Shown here piece by piece: positions 34,902-43,260 of a stretch of 64,000 nucleotides of DNA. A program made the translations under genes and the position numbers. The notes under the pieces were generated by a model. It saw nothing but the letters and a program-made list of their open reading frames with translations. It had not been told where the DNA came from and did no database searches. This DNA comes from Cohnella sp. CFH 77786 (GTDB lineage Bacteria > Bacillota > Bacilli > Paenibacillales > Paenibacillaceae): assembly GCF_019400745.1 (NCBI RefSeq), contig NZ_WJIB01000017.1:62001-126000 (forward strand). The letters are read 5' to 3'. The stretch's first letter is position 1. Each line of letters begins with the position of its first letter.

Positions 34902-35468
34902 ATGGCCATGATGACACCCGATATGCTTTGCCGGCAATTCGCCGCGATCCTGGGCGGCACCGCGGAAGTCGTTAACGGCGTTTGCACCGTGACCCGAATC
35001 CGCAACAATCTGCGCCCCCTGATCCAAGGCCGCAGGACAAGATCCGCGCTTGCCCTCGCCGCCCTGTTTTCGTTCGAGGATTTGGACAGGCGTGGCAATG
35101 CGCTCAACTTGGGCGAAACCGTCATCCTTCAGGAGGAGATCAATCCGTTTATTTCCGTTTTGAGAGCCCAAGGAATCGAAGTCACCGCGCTTCACAACCA
35201 CTGGTTGTTCGATAATCCGCGTTTGATGTATATCCACTTCAAGTCCGTCGAGCCTCCGCTTACTTTCGCGAGGAAGGTGGCCAATGCGTTCCGGGTGCTG
35301 ACGACGAGAATTGTTGAACCGACCGGCACGGCCGGGGGCAGCCGCTCTATGAGCGCTATGAAGCCATGGGGCGTTTGCGGATGCAGCCGCCACGGCGGGG
35401 GCAGCTCGTACGGGACAAGCCGGTCTTGGGGTCCGACGCTCATGAGCGTGAAAAAGCGGAAACGGTAA
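34902..35468 (+). CDS. DUF1259 (LppY/LpqO-like) domain protein
   Basis: A 188-aa protein. Residues 8-145 match the DUF1259 fold: CRQFAAILGGTAEVVNGVCTV, SALALAALFSFEDL, LNLGETVILQEEINPFI and the highly conserved ALHNHWLFDNPRLMYIHF. Family members include mycobacterial lipoproteins LppY and LpqO, whose role is unknown; this one has no signal peptide. The last 40 residues (after FRVLTTR) are Gly/Ser/Arg-rich and unlike the family, so a frameshift near 35310 is possible. TAGGAGGAG precedes the ATG. Confidence 0.85.
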   Translation: MAMMTPDMLCRQFAAILGGTAEVVNGVCTVTRIRNNLRPLIQGRRTRSALALAALFSFEDLDRRGNALNLGETVILQEEINPFISVLRAQGIEVTALHNHWLFDNPRLMYIHFKSVEPPLTFARKVANAFRVLTTRIVEPTGTAGGSRSMSAMKPWGVCGCSRHGGGSSYGTSRSWGPTLMSVKKRKR

Positions 35469-35540
35469 TCGTCGGCCGAAAATTCGGAGCTTGTACTACC
35501 GGCAATAGGGGAAGCGGCATGGAGGGGCAATAATGAAGCA

Positions 35541-35582
35541 GGCTGTCCGTCATGGCAGATTTCGTTCTGCATGAGGACAGCC
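35541..35582. terminator. Terminator between DUF1259 and thioredoxin genes
   Basis: GGCTGTCC pairs with GGACAGCC, and an inner GCAGA pairs with TCTGC. ATTTTTGG follows on the rightward strand. The genes on both sides converge here. Confidence 0.8.
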
Positions 35583-35633
35583 ATTTTTGGCGATGGGGAC
35601 ATGCCGATCGGAGTCGGCCCCTTCCCGGCATCG

Positions 35634-35960
35634 TCACGCCGTCACGGTGTACTTGGCCAGCACGTTCTCGTAAGCTCTTTTGGGACGCAAGCCGACCAGC
35701 TTCTCGACGGGTTCGCCGTTATGGAACACGATGACGGTCGGCATCGACATGACGCCGAAACGGCTTGCCGTCGCCGGAGATTCGTCGCAATCCACCTTGA
35801 GCACGCGAACGCCGTCCCCTTGCTCGGCGGACAATTCGTGCAGGATCGGCAGAAGCGCTTTGCAAGGCGGGCACCAGACCGCGCCGAATTCCACCAGGGT
35901 CGTGCCCTGCGGGCGGATTTCCGCGGCGAACGTCTCGTCGTTCACTTCGAATACGCTCAT
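35634..35960 (-). CDS. Thioredoxin with a WCPPC active site
   Basis: A 108-aa thioredoxin. The fold is complete, with VEFGAVWCPPCKALLPIL (Cys30 and Cys33 approximately), the cis-Pro segment SMPTVIVF and GLRPKR. The active site has Pro where the classical protein has Gly (WCGPC), which usually raises or lowers the redox potential and is common in secondary thioredoxins. No signal peptide. The frame continues far upstream, but the ATG at 35960 overlaps the MerR stop (ATGA) and begins the fold. It is cotranscribed with a MerR regulator, so it probably serves an inducible stress response rather than housekeeping reduction. Confidence 0.92.
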   Translation of the reverse strand: MSVFEVNDETFAAEIRPQGTTLVEFGAVWCPPCKALLPILHELSAEQGDGVRVLKVDCDESPATASRFGVMSMPTVIVFHNGEPVEKLVGLRPKRAYENVLAKYTVTA

Positions 35961-36334
35961 TTTCGTTCCTCCTGACCGGTTTGGGTTCGTTCCTGCAGGA
36001 TGGAGTCGATGCGGTCGATCAGGTTTTGCCGAATTCCGGTCAACAGCCGGATTTGCTCGTCGATATCCGCGAGCTTCTGCCGGTAAACCGGGAGCACTTC
36101 CTCGCAAAAAGCTTCCTTGTTCTTGAGCACGCATTGCAGGAACCCCGCGATTTCTTCCGTCGACAGCCCAAGGTTTAAATATAATTGGATCGTCCGAACC
36201 TGGTCTACGGCTAGCAGCGAATACTCCCGGTATCCGTTCTCCTGCCGCAGAGGCGCCAGCAATCCTTGCTGTTCGTAATAACGCAGCGAGCGGATGCTCA
36301 CTCCCGTCCGATCCGCCAATTCCCCGATTTTCAA
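35957..36334 (-). CDS. MerR-family transcriptional regulator
   Basis: A 125-aa MerR protein: N-terminal winged helix MKIGELADRTGVSIRSLRYYEQQGLL, then a long dimerisation helix ending in a coiled coil. One Cys (Cys78 approximately, QCVLKN) and a second (FCEEV) lie in or near the helix, so a redox or thiol signal is possible but unproven. The start is TTG at 36334 with GGGGGAG upstream. A MerR-type promoter with a 20-bp spacer carrying an inverted repeat lies just upstream, so it controls itself and the coupled thioredoxin gene. Confidence 0.9.
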   Translation of the reverse strand: MKIGELADRTGVSIRSLRYYEQQGLLAPLRQENGYREYSLLAVDQVRTIQLYLNLGLSTEEIAGFLQCVLKNKEAFCEEVLPVYRQKLADIDEQIRLLTGIRQNLIDRIDSILQERTQTGQEERK

Positions 36335-36366
36335 CCCTCGTCTCCCCCTTCCTGCCGGATGCTTCC

Positions 36367-36398
36367 ATTCTAAACCCTGACATTGGCGTGAGGGTCAA
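36367..36398 (-). promoter_or_regulatory. MerR-type promoter and operator
   Basis: On the leftward strand TTGACC (36393-36398) and TAGAAT (36367-36372) are 20 bp apart, the over-long spacer typical of MerR-controlled promoters. ACCCTGAC and GTGAGGGT (36374-36395) form an inverted repeat matching at 7 of 8 positions within that spacer, where MerR proteins bind and untwist DNA. Confidence 0.8.
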
Positions 36399-36441
36399 GC
36401 GAAAAAAAAGAAACGGGCACCTTTCCGCCATATCCCGCCCC

Positions 36442-37386
36442 TCAGAACATGCTCCAATCGAACGCCCGCGACATCCGTTCCAGCAGATGCACCCCGGCGA
36501 CGCTGTTTCCCTTCCGGCCCAGCGCCGGGCCGACGAGCCCGATGCCGTACCGGCCGGGCACGACTGCCAGGATGCCGCCGGACACGCCGCTCTTCGCCGG
36601 CAGCCCTGCACGGATCGCGAATTCGCCGGACGCGTTGTACATCCCGCATGTCGTCATGAACGTTTTCGCGATTTGCACGAAACGCCGCGGCAGGATCCCC
36701 GTTCCGGTGAGCGGATCCCTGCCGTCGTTCGCGATGAGCAGCGCCATTCGGGCGAGCTCGGCGCAGTTGACTTCGATCGCGCAGTGATGGAAGTAGACGT
36801 CCAGCACGTCCTCGACTTCGCCGTCCAGCACGCCGTTTTCCTTCAGGAAATAAGCCAGGGAGCGGTTCCGGTGTCCCGTCTCGGATTCCGACCGATATAC
36901 GCCGGAATGGATGCCGAGGCGGTCATTCCCGGTCAACTCCCGGAAATAATTCAAGATCCGTTCCTTCTTCTCCTCCGGTCCGTTCCCCGAGATCAAAGAG
37001 GAGACGACGATCGCCCCGGCGTTGATGAGCGGGTTAAACGGAATCCCCGGCTCGACCAGCTCCAACTTCAGCATGGAATTGAAATTGTCCCCGGACGGCT
37101 CCATGCCCACTTTGGCGAACACCGCCTCTTCCCCGCGGTCGATCAGGGCGAGGATCAGCGTGAATACCTTGGAGATGCTCTGCAGCGTGAAGGCCAAGTC
37201 CGTATCGCCCGCAGAGGCGGAATCTCCATCCCGTCCGAGCACGACGATGCCCAAAGCATCGTTCGGCGCCTTGGCCAGCTCCGGGATATACGAAGCCGCA
37301 GCTCCGAAGGCGGCTTGTCCGCGGCTTTCTTCCACCCACTCCGGCAACGATCGCTTTAACCGTTCCATTTCGGAGTTCGACGTCAT
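36442..37386 (-). CDS. glsA: Glutaminase A
   Basis: A 314-aa serine-dependent beta-lactamase-like glutaminase that converts L-glutamine to glutamate and ammonia. Family motifs are complete: SISKVF (catalytic Ser-x-x-Lys), PFNPLINAGAI, the Tyr-containing CGMYNASGEF and SGVSGGILAVVPGRYGIGLVGPALG. Length is normal for the family. The start is the ATG at 37386 with GAGGAGGAA; the 21 codons open upstream are basic and lack a ribosome site. It is monocistronic. It lies near the lysine-use block but shows no sigma-54 promoter. Confidence 0.95.
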   Translation of the reverse strand: MTSNSEMERLKRSLPEWVEESRGQAAFGAAASYIPELAKAPNDALGIVVLGRDGDSASAGDTDLAFTLQSISKVFTLILALIDRGEEAVFAKVGMEPSGDNFNSMLKLELVEPGIPFNPLINAGAIVVSSLISGNGPEEKKERILNYFRELTGNDRLGIHSGVYRSESETGHRNRSLAYFLKENGVLDGEVEDVLDVYFHHCAIEVNCAELARMALLIANDGRDPLTGTGILPRRFVQIAKTFMTTCGMYNASGEFAIRAGLPAKSGVSGGILAVVPGRYGIGLVGPALGRKGNSVAGVHLLERMSRAFDWSMF

Positions 37387-37822
37387 GGGGTTCCTCCTCT
37401 GCCGTTTCACCAGTCCGGATCCTCGCCTTGCATATCTATTTTTCAGCATAACACAGCGGCGGCGCCGAAGAGAATGGCCGCGAAGAAGACGCCGAAAATA
37501 GCCGGAATCGGAATGCCCCAGGCCGCCCTCATGCCGGCGAGATGAGCCAGCTAAGCCCCGCGCTGACGTGCCGCTTCCGATGTCCGCGATTTTGCCATAC
37601 CGCCGCGCTCTGTAGGTTCAAGCTTCTTTCCGGCATCGCAGCCACCCCCCATATTTTGCCCATTTTTGGAACGACCTCCAAACGACATTCGCACGGATCA
37701 TATTCAATGCCGCAATGTGCTAATATTACAAAATCGGCAAATCTGATCACCCAGCTTTGAACATGCCCTCGAATGGGAAACCTGTTAAGGGCAGAGGCAA
37801 AATTTACCGAACGGGGTTAACC
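37387..37822. other. Intergenic stretch; possible 29-codon membrane peptide
   Basis: No standard gene. On the leftward strand 37532 to 37443 there is an ATG-started frame of 29 codons, with one strongly hydrophobic segment (IPAIFGVFFAAILFG). It has no good ribosome site, so I leave it as a candidate only. A TAATATTAC block near 37720 and AT-rich flanks may belong to the promoter of the next gene. Confidence 0.35.
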
Positions 37823-39664
37823 ATGAAACGTGTCCAAGGCATGATCGCGAAACTGACGAATTCGAAAGCGTTCCAGTGGATGAACCGGTATAAAATCCTT
37901 CAGCTTCTCGTCCCGGCGGCGGTGATCGCGTTCGTCTACGCGCAGGGGCGCAAGGAATTCCGGCGCATCGATTGGGGCGCGACCCTGCAGCTCATCCGCG
38001 ACATGAAGCCGTCCGTCCTTCTGTTTCTGTTCGCGTTCTCCCTTCTGTCCGTCGCGGTCATCGGAGGCTACGACCTGATTATCCGCAAACATTTCCGGTT
38101 TCCGATCCCCGCCTGGGCCGCCTTCCGTTACGGTTGGATCGCCAACACTTCCAACAGCGTGATCGGTTTCGCGGGCATCGCGGGCGCGGGGCTCCGGACG
38201 ATCCTCTACCGCAAATGGGGGATCCCCATGCCGACGATCGCGGCTTCCGTCGCGTTCCTGTCCACCATCACGATTACCGGGCTGTCGCTGATGGCATGGG
38301 CCGGTCTGTTCGGCTTCCTGCCCATGGACGCCGTGCTGCGGGCGCATCCGTGGATCCGTTACGTCGTGTGGGCGGATGCCCTCTACTTGCCCGCATTCAT
38401 CCTGCTGCAAAGATCCCGGCTCGTCTCCCAATGGTTCAACCGCGACAAAGGACGGATGGACTGGGGGACCATCTCTTCTTCCGTAGGCGTCTCCCTGCTG
38501 GAATGGGTCATGGCCGGCCTGACGTTCTGGCTGATCGCCAGACTGCTGCTGCCGGAGCTCACCGCCGCGCAAGGCCTCGGCATCTATACCGTATCCGCGG
38601 TCACCGGGCTGGTCAGCATGGCTCCCGGCGGCATCGGGGGGTTCGACCTGACGGCGCTGCTCGGCCTCGGCCTGCTCGGCCACGATCCGGGGAAAGCGGC
38701 GGCCGTCCTCGTGATGTTCCGGCTCCTGTATTACCTCGCGCCCTGGGTCATCGGCCTCGTGGCGGCCGCGTTCGAATTCACGTTGATGAATCGCAAGGAA
38801 CCGGCGGAAGCCAACGTGCAAAATCTGGAGAACGTGCTCAACCCGTGGCAGCGGCTCTGGAACGGGCCGGCTCCCTTCCGGACAGGCGGCAAAATCGGCT
38901 CCTGGTCCCTGAGCAAGCTCGTATTCGCCGCGGGTTTCCTCCTGCTGCTGTTCGCCGCGGTGCCGCACCTGCTGACCCGCCTGCGGATCGGGGGAGATCT
39001 GCTGTCCGCCCCGCTGCTTCTGCTGTCCCATCAGCTCAGCGTCGTCATCGGGCTCCTCCTGATCGTGCTGTCCTGGGGAATCACCCACCGGGTCCAGCGC
39101 GCGTACTGGTGGACGCTGAGCCTGCTCACCGCCGGTTCCCTGTTCGCGTTCACGAATCCGTTCGACTACGGGGAATCGATCGTCCTGCTGGGCATTTGCC
39201 TGCTGCTCTGGGTGTCCCGCCGCCACTTCTACCGGGAAACCTCCCCCTACGAAGCGCAGAACGCCGCCCATTGGGGTTTCATCACGCTGGTCTGCGTATT
39301 CGTCTTTTTCTTGATCGGCATCGGAACCCGTCCCGGGACGCTGATGGACATGGCCTCGGCGCGGTTCGCGAATCCAGGCGGGGACACGGTTGCCGTCATG
39401 GCGGCCGCATCGCTCGCGATCTTGGCGGTTCCGCTGCTCAGGATGGCTCGCCGGGCGGGAACCGGCCGCTCCCTGTATCGCGCTCTGGAAGGCCGCGTCC
39501 TCATTCCCTATACCCGCGACAAAGACCGTCTCGTCGTCATCGGCCGCCCGGAAGGCGACCGGGCATTGATCGTGGAGGCGTTGGAGGATTTCCGGAGATT
39601 CGCGCACCGGCAGGCGCTGACGGTGGAATTCGGGCAGTTCGGCGAAATCGGGGAAGAGCCCTGA
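37823..39664 (+). CDS. MprF-like membrane protein lacking the synthase domain
   Basis: A 613-aa multi-spanning membrane protein of about 13-14 helices. The first 350 residues match the flippase half of MprF (lysylphosphatidylglycerol flippase, UPF0104/YbhN fold): SVAVIGGYD, FRYGWIANTSNSVIGFAGIAG and TVSAVTGLVSMAPGGIGGFDL. In Staphylococcus and Bacillus MprF a cytoplasmic aminoacyl-transferase domain of about 300 residues follows; here the protein stops after the last helices and a 60-residue tail. It could translocate a lipid, or act with a synthase encoded elsewhere. The start is uncertain: ATG at 37823 gives the best N-terminus, but ribosome sites are weak, and ATG at 37763 or TTG at 37757 also fit. 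Confidence 0.82.
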   Translation: MKRVQGMIAKLTNSKAFQWMNRYKILQLLVPAAVIAFVYAQGRKEFRRIDWGATLQLIRDMKPSVLLFLFAFSLLSVAVIGGYDLIIRKHFRFPIPAWAAFRYGWIANTSNSVIGFAGIAGAGLRTILYRKWGIPMPTIAASVAFLSTITITGLSLMAWAGLFGFLPMDAVLRAHPWIRYVVWADALYLPAFILLQRSRLVSQWFNRDKGRMDWGTISSSVGVSLLEWVMAGLTFWLIARLLLPELTAAQGLGIYTVSAVTGLVSMAPGGIGGFDLTALLGLGLLGHDPGKAAAVLVMFRLLYYLAPWVIGLVAAAFEFTLMNRKEPAEANVQNLENVLNPWQRLWNGPAPFRTGGKIGSWSLSKLVFAAGFLLLLFAAVPHLLTRLRIGGDLLSAPLLLLSHQLSVVIGLLLIVLSWGITHRVQRAYWWTLSLLTAGSLFAFTNPFDYGESIVLLGICLLLWVSRRHFYRETSPYEAQNAAHWGFITLVCVFVFFLIGIGTRPGTLMDMASARFANPGGDTVAVMAAASLAILAVPLLRMARRAGTGRSLYRALEGRVLIPYTRDKDRLVVIGRPEGDRALIVEALEDFRRFAHRQALTVEFGQFGEIGEEP

Positions 39665-39769
39665 CCGCATGCGCGTCCGGGCCCCGATGTTGTATAATGA
39701 CAGTTAGCAGCTAGAATCGGTATTTTCAGCCAGTCCACGATCCTTACGTCAGCGAAAGCAGGTGGCAGG

Positions 39770-41245
39770 ATGTCCGATCGGAACGGCTTCGTAACCCCTT
39801 ATTTCGAGAAGATTCTGAACATCGTGGACGTAGGCGTCCACTTCATCGACCGCGAAGGAAACACCGTTTTCTACAACGAGAAGATGGGGGAAATGGACGG
39901 CTTCGACCGCGAGCAGGTGCTGGGACAGAACATTTTCCGCCTCTACCCTTCCTTGACCCAGGAGACCAGCACGCTCGCCAAAGCGCTGCGGTCGGGCCAG
40001 GAGCTTCCTGAGCATATCCAAACTTACTACAACGTCGCAGGCAAGCGGATCACGACCATCAACCGCACGTACCCGCTCTTCGAGAAGGGCGAAATCGTCG
40101 GGGCCGTCGAAGTCGCCAAGGACATCACGGGGATCGTCCACCTGCACGACCAAATTTTGGACCTTCGGCACCAGCTCTACCAAGTCAAGCAGAAAGATAC
40201 GAAAACGAAAGGAACCGCGCGCTACGAGTTCAGCGATCTGATCGGGAGAAGCCCTCCGTTCGCGGAGGCGCTGGCGCTCGCCAAAAAAACGTCCCGCACC
40301 GGCTCGCCCGTCATGATCTGCGGACCGACCGGGACCGGCAAGGAGCTGTTCGCCCAGAGCATCCACAATGCCGGCGCCCGCCGCCACCGTCCCTTCGTCG
40401 CGCAGAACTGCGCGGCCGTTCCGGGCGATTTGCTCGAAGGCATCATGTTCGGCACCGCCCGCGGCGCCTTCACCGGGGCGATCGACCGTCCGGGCTTGTT
40501 CGAGCAAGCCAGCGGAGGCACCCTGTTCCTGGACGAATTGAACAGCCTGGATTTGCACTTGCAAGCCAAATTGCTGCGCGTCCTTCAGGACGGCATGGTC
40601 CGGAGGATCGGCGGCACGTCGGAGCAGCAGACCGACGTCCGGATCATTACCGCGCTCAACACGGACCCGAAGGAAGCGCTCGAGCGCGGGCTGCTGCGGC
40701 ACGACCTGTATTACCGGCTGAACGTGATCAGCCTCCATCTTCCCCCCCTGCACCAACGCAAGGAGGATATCCCGCTGCTTGCGGAGCATTTCATCGAGAA
40801 GTTAAACCCGATGTTCGGGACCCGGATCGCCGGCATCTCCCCGTCCGCGTTGGATCGGATGCTTGCGTATGCATGGCCCGGCAATGTGAGGGAACTCAGC
40901 CACGCGATCGAATCGGCCTTCAACATGGTCGAGCTCGACGCGGACATCATCGAGGAGTGCCATCTGCCGGCCTATCTGCGGACTGGCGCCTCTTCGGCCG
41001 GCGAGCCTTTCTCCGCCGCGGTTCCGCGCTCGCAGGAGGGTCCGGTTTCCGGAGCCGCGGGCGTCAATCTGGCGGACCGGATCCAGCGGATGGAGAAAGA
41101 AGCGATCGTCCATGCGCTCGAATCCCACGGATACAATGTCAGCGCGGCCGCCAACGCCCTCGGGATCAAGCGCCAGTCTCTGCAATACAAGCTGGGCCGC
41201 TACGGCATCTCCAGAAGACCGGCGGGAGACAAGTTGCCCACGTAA
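39770..41245 (+). CDS. PAS-domain sigma-54 activator (RocR-like enhancer-binding protein)
   Basis: A 491-aa activator. An N-terminal PAS domain (about 10-120, VGVHFIDREGNTVFYNEKM) would sense a small ligand. The AAA+ domain has Walker A GPTGTGKE (about 184-191), the sigma-54 contact loop GAFTGA (about 232) and Walker B GTLFLDELN, all intact. A C-terminal Fis-type helix-turn-helix (NVSAAANALGIKRQSLQYKL) binds enhancers. It is the nearest regulator to the sigma-54 promoter of kamA, 264 bp downstream, and by inference also acts at the yodT and ablB promoters. The upstream region has a TATAAT (39693-39698) without a good -35. In Bacillus, RocR and related proteins of this type control amino-acid use. 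Confidence 0.93.
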   Translation: MSDRNGFVTPYFEKILNIVDVGVHFIDREGNTVFYNEKMGEMDGFDREQVLGQNIFRLYPSLTQETSTLAKALRSGQELPEHIQTYYNVAGKRITTINRTYPLFEKGEIVGAVEVAKDITGIVHLHDQILDLRHQLYQVKQKDTKTKGTARYEFSDLIGRSPPFAEALALAKKTSRTGSPVMICGPTGTGKELFAQSIHNAGARRHRPFVAQNCAAVPGDLLEGIMFGTARGAFTGAIDRPGLFEQASGGTLFLDELNSLDLHLQAKLLRVLQDGMVRRIGGTSEQQTDVRIITALNTDPKEALERGLLRHDLYYRLNVISLHLPPLHQRKEDIPLLAEHFIEKLNPMFGTRIAGISPSALDRMLAYAWPGNVRELSHAIESAFNMVELDADIIEECHLPAYLRTGASSAGEPFSAAVPRSQEGPVSGAAGVNLADRIQRMEKEAIVHALESHGYNVSAAANALGIKRQSLQYKLGRYGISRRPAGDKLPT

Positions 41246-41269
41246 CCTAGACATCTCTATACGCGCTAA

Positions 41270-41390
41270 CCCGGTTTTTCCGGGCTGAAGCAGGTGTTGG
41301 TCGCAATTCTCGCGCTCTAACCCGGTTTTTCCGGGCTGCAGCAGGTGTTGGTCGCAATTCTCGCGCTCTAACCCGGTTTTTCCGGTTTTT
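41270..41390. repeat. 51-bp tandem array upstream of kamA
   Basis: CCCGGTTTTTCCGGG begins at 41270, 41321 and 41372, exactly 51 bp apart; each has a perfect CCCGG/CCGGG hairpin around five T. The rest of the unit (GCAGCAGGTGTTGGTCGCAA...) is conserved. The hairpin is related to that near 29.7 kb. It lies between the activator gene and its terminator, 60-180 bp from the sigma-54 promoter. Confidence 0.95.
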
Positions 41391-41407
41391 CCGCTTTTTC
41401 GCGCCTC

Positions 41408-41430
41408 GGCTCCTTTCGGAGCCTTTTTTT
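41408..41430 (+). terminator. Intrinsic terminator after the sigma-54 activator
   Basis: GGCTCC and GGAGCC pair perfectly around TTTC, and seven T follow directly. It isolates the activator transcript from kamA. Confidence 0.9.
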
Positions 41431-41450
41431 CGTACCCGTACCTCCGGATG

Positions 41451-41466
41451 TGGCACGCTTCTTGCA
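41451..41466 (+). promoter_or_regulatory. Sigma-54 promoter of kamA
   Basis: TGGCAC, five bases, TTGCA. This matches the -24/-12 consensus TGGCAC-N5-TTGCW exactly. It lies 43 bp before the kamA start codon, directly after the terminator of the activator gene. Confidence 0.92.
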
Positions 41467-41509
41467 TTTACGGAGAATGAACAGGCAAACACGCCGGAGG
41501 TGTTCCAAG

Positions 41510-42940
41510 ATGAGCATGTCCATCGATGAAGTGCAGGGGGAAGCCCGTAAGGTCCCCCTTAGCAGCAAAAGGCATTGGAAACAGGTTGCGCTCTGGAAGG
41601 ACGTGGCGGACGAACAATGGAACGATTGGATCTGGCAGCTCACGCATACGATCAAAACGCTGGATGAGCTCAAGCAAGTCGTGAACTTGACCCCCGACGA
41701 GGAAGAAGGGGTCCGCATCTCCACGCAGACGATCCCGCTGAACATCACCCCGTATTACGCGTCGCTCATGCATCCGGACGATCCGCGCTGCCCGATCCGC
41801 ATGCAGTCCGTCCCCATTTCCGCCGAGCTTCTGAAAACGAAATACGACCTGGAGGACCCGCTCTACGAGGACGAAGATTCGCCGACGCCCGGACTGACCC
41901 ACCGCTATCCCGACCGCGTGCTGTTTCTCGTGACCAACCAATGTTCGATGTATTGCCGGTATTGCACGCGGCGCCGGTTCTCCGGCCAAGTCGGGATGGG
42001 AGTGCCCAAAAAGCAAATGGACGACGCGATCGATTACATCCGCCGGACGCCGGAGGTGCGCGACGTGCTGCTGTCGGGCGGGGACGGGCTCTTGATCAAC
42101 GACAACATTCTGGAGTATATCCTGAAACATTTGCGGGAGATTCCCCATGTCGAGATCATCCGCATCGGGACGCGCGCCCCCGTCGTATTCCCGCAGCGGA
42201 TCACCGAGAATCTGTGCAGCCTTATCCGCAAATACCATCCGGTCTGGCTGAACACCCATTTCAACCATCCGCTCGAAATCACGGAGGAAGCGAAACGAGC
42301 CTGCGCCATGCTCGCCGACGCGGGCGTCCCGCTGGGCAACCAGTCCGTCATCCTCGCGGGCATCAACGACAGCACGCACGTCATGAAACGGCTCATGCAC
42401 GAACTCGTGAAAATCCGCATCCGTCCCTACTACATCTACCAGTGCGATCTGTCCGAAGGGATCGGCCATTTCCGTGCCCCCGTCTCCAAAGGCCTGGAAA
42501 TCATCGAGTCGCTGCGGGGGCACACGTCCGGTTACGCCGTGCCTACGTTCGTCGTCGACGCGCCCGGAGGCGGCGGCAAAATCGCCCTTCAGCCCAACTA
42601 TTTGATCTCCCAGAGCCAGGATAAGGTCATCTTGCGCAACTACGAGGGCGTCATCGTCGGATACCCCGAACCCCAGCATTACGTGCCGGGTCGCGCGGAC
42701 GCCTATTTCAACGAAATATACGGCATCGAGCGCGAACCCGAAAGCACGGGCATCATTTCCCTCATGAAAGACGAAAAATTCAACCTGGTGCCGGAAAATT
42801 TGCGGCGGATGGGGAGGAGAAAGGTTTACGAGCAAGAGGACGGCCATACGTCGCTGAAGGACCTGCGGGGCAAGCGCGACGCCATGAAGCAGCGGCTGAT
42901 GAAAGCAAGGCTGGCGGAGCAAGCTCCTTCGGCGGAATAA
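41510..42940 (+). CDS. kamA: Lysine 2,3-aminomutase
   Basis: A 476-aa radical-SAM enzyme that moves the alpha-amino group of L-lysine to give beta-lysine, using PLP, a [4Fe-4S] cluster and S-adenosylmethionine. The radical-SAM cysteines are Cys145, Cys149 and Cys152 (CSMYCRYC), and the segments LLSGGDGLL and RIGTRAPVV are typical of KamA. The length agrees with Bacillus KamA. The frame opens at 41450, but CGGAGGTG before the ATG at 41510 and the position of the sigma-54 promoter inside the extension settle the start. In Bacillus kamA belongs to the yodTSRQP operon expressed by sporulation sigma factors; here it has a sigma-54 promoter and stands apart from the leftward yodT-yodQ operon. Confidence 0.96.
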   Translation: MSMSIDEVQGEARKVPLSSKRHWKQVALWKDVADEQWNDWIWQLTHTIKTLDELKQVVNLTPDEEEGVRISTQTIPLNITPYYASLMHPDDPRCPIRMQSVPISAELLKTKYDLEDPLYEDEDSPTPGLTHRYPDRVLFLVTNQCSMYCRYCTRRRFSGQVGMGVPKKQMDDAIDYIRRTPEVRDVLLSGGDGLLINDNILEYILKHLREIPHVEIIRIGTRAPVVFPQRITENLCSLIRKYHPVWLNTHFNHPLEITEEAKRACAMLADAGVPLGNQSVILAGINDSTHVMKRLMHELVKIRIRPYYIYQCDLSEGIGHFRAPVSKGLEIIESLRGHTSGYAVPTFVVDAPGGGGKIALQPNYLISQSQDKVILRNYEGVIVGYPEPQHYVPGRADAYFNEIYGIEREPESTGIISLMKDEKFNLVPENLRRMGRRKVYEQEDGHTSLKDLRGKRDAMKQRLMKARLAEQAPSAE

Positions 42941-42979
42941 GGCGGGCGGGCTCGCGGCGGGGCGGTGGGGAGCAGCGGG

Positions 42980-43260
42980 CTTCCCGAAGACGGTCTGAGC
43001 GTCTTGCGGAGCGGTTTCGCGCGCTGCGGGCTTCCCGAAAACGGTCTGAGCGTCTTGCGGAGCGATTTAAAGCGCTGCGGGCTTCCCCCGAAGACGGTCT
43101 GAGCGTCTTGCGGAGCGGTTTCGCGCGCTGCGGGCTTCCCGAAGACGGTCTGAGCGTCTTGCGGAGCGGTTTCGCGCGCTGCGGGCGCTTCCCGAAAACG
43201 GTCTGAGCGTCTTGCGGAGCGATTTAAAGCGCTGCATGCTTCCCGAAGACGTTCCTCCCA
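42980..43260. repeat. Six-copy 51-53-bp tandem array after kamA
   Basis: CTTCCCGAAGACGGTCTGAG starts at 42980, 43031, 43082, 43135, 43188 and 43239 (intervals 51, 51, 53, 53, 51; the 53s contain 2-bp insertions). Each copy has AAGACG and CGTCTT around GTCTGAG (copies two and five have AAAACG instead). The GC-rich second half, GCGGAGCGGTTTCGCGCGC, varies between GCGGTTTCGCG and GCGATTTAAAGCG forms. The same element occurs singly near 10.7 kb and in decayed form near 29.6 kb and 57.6 kb. Confidence 0.95.

Noticed and set aside
37443..37532. 29-codon leftward membrane peptide
   Set aside because: One hydrophobic helix is encoded, but there is no ribosome site and the segment may be a remnant of a larger gene.
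41270..41390. rho-independent terminators in tandem
   Set aside because: The CCCGG/CCGGG stems have five T in the loop, not after the stem; the true terminator is at 41408-41430.
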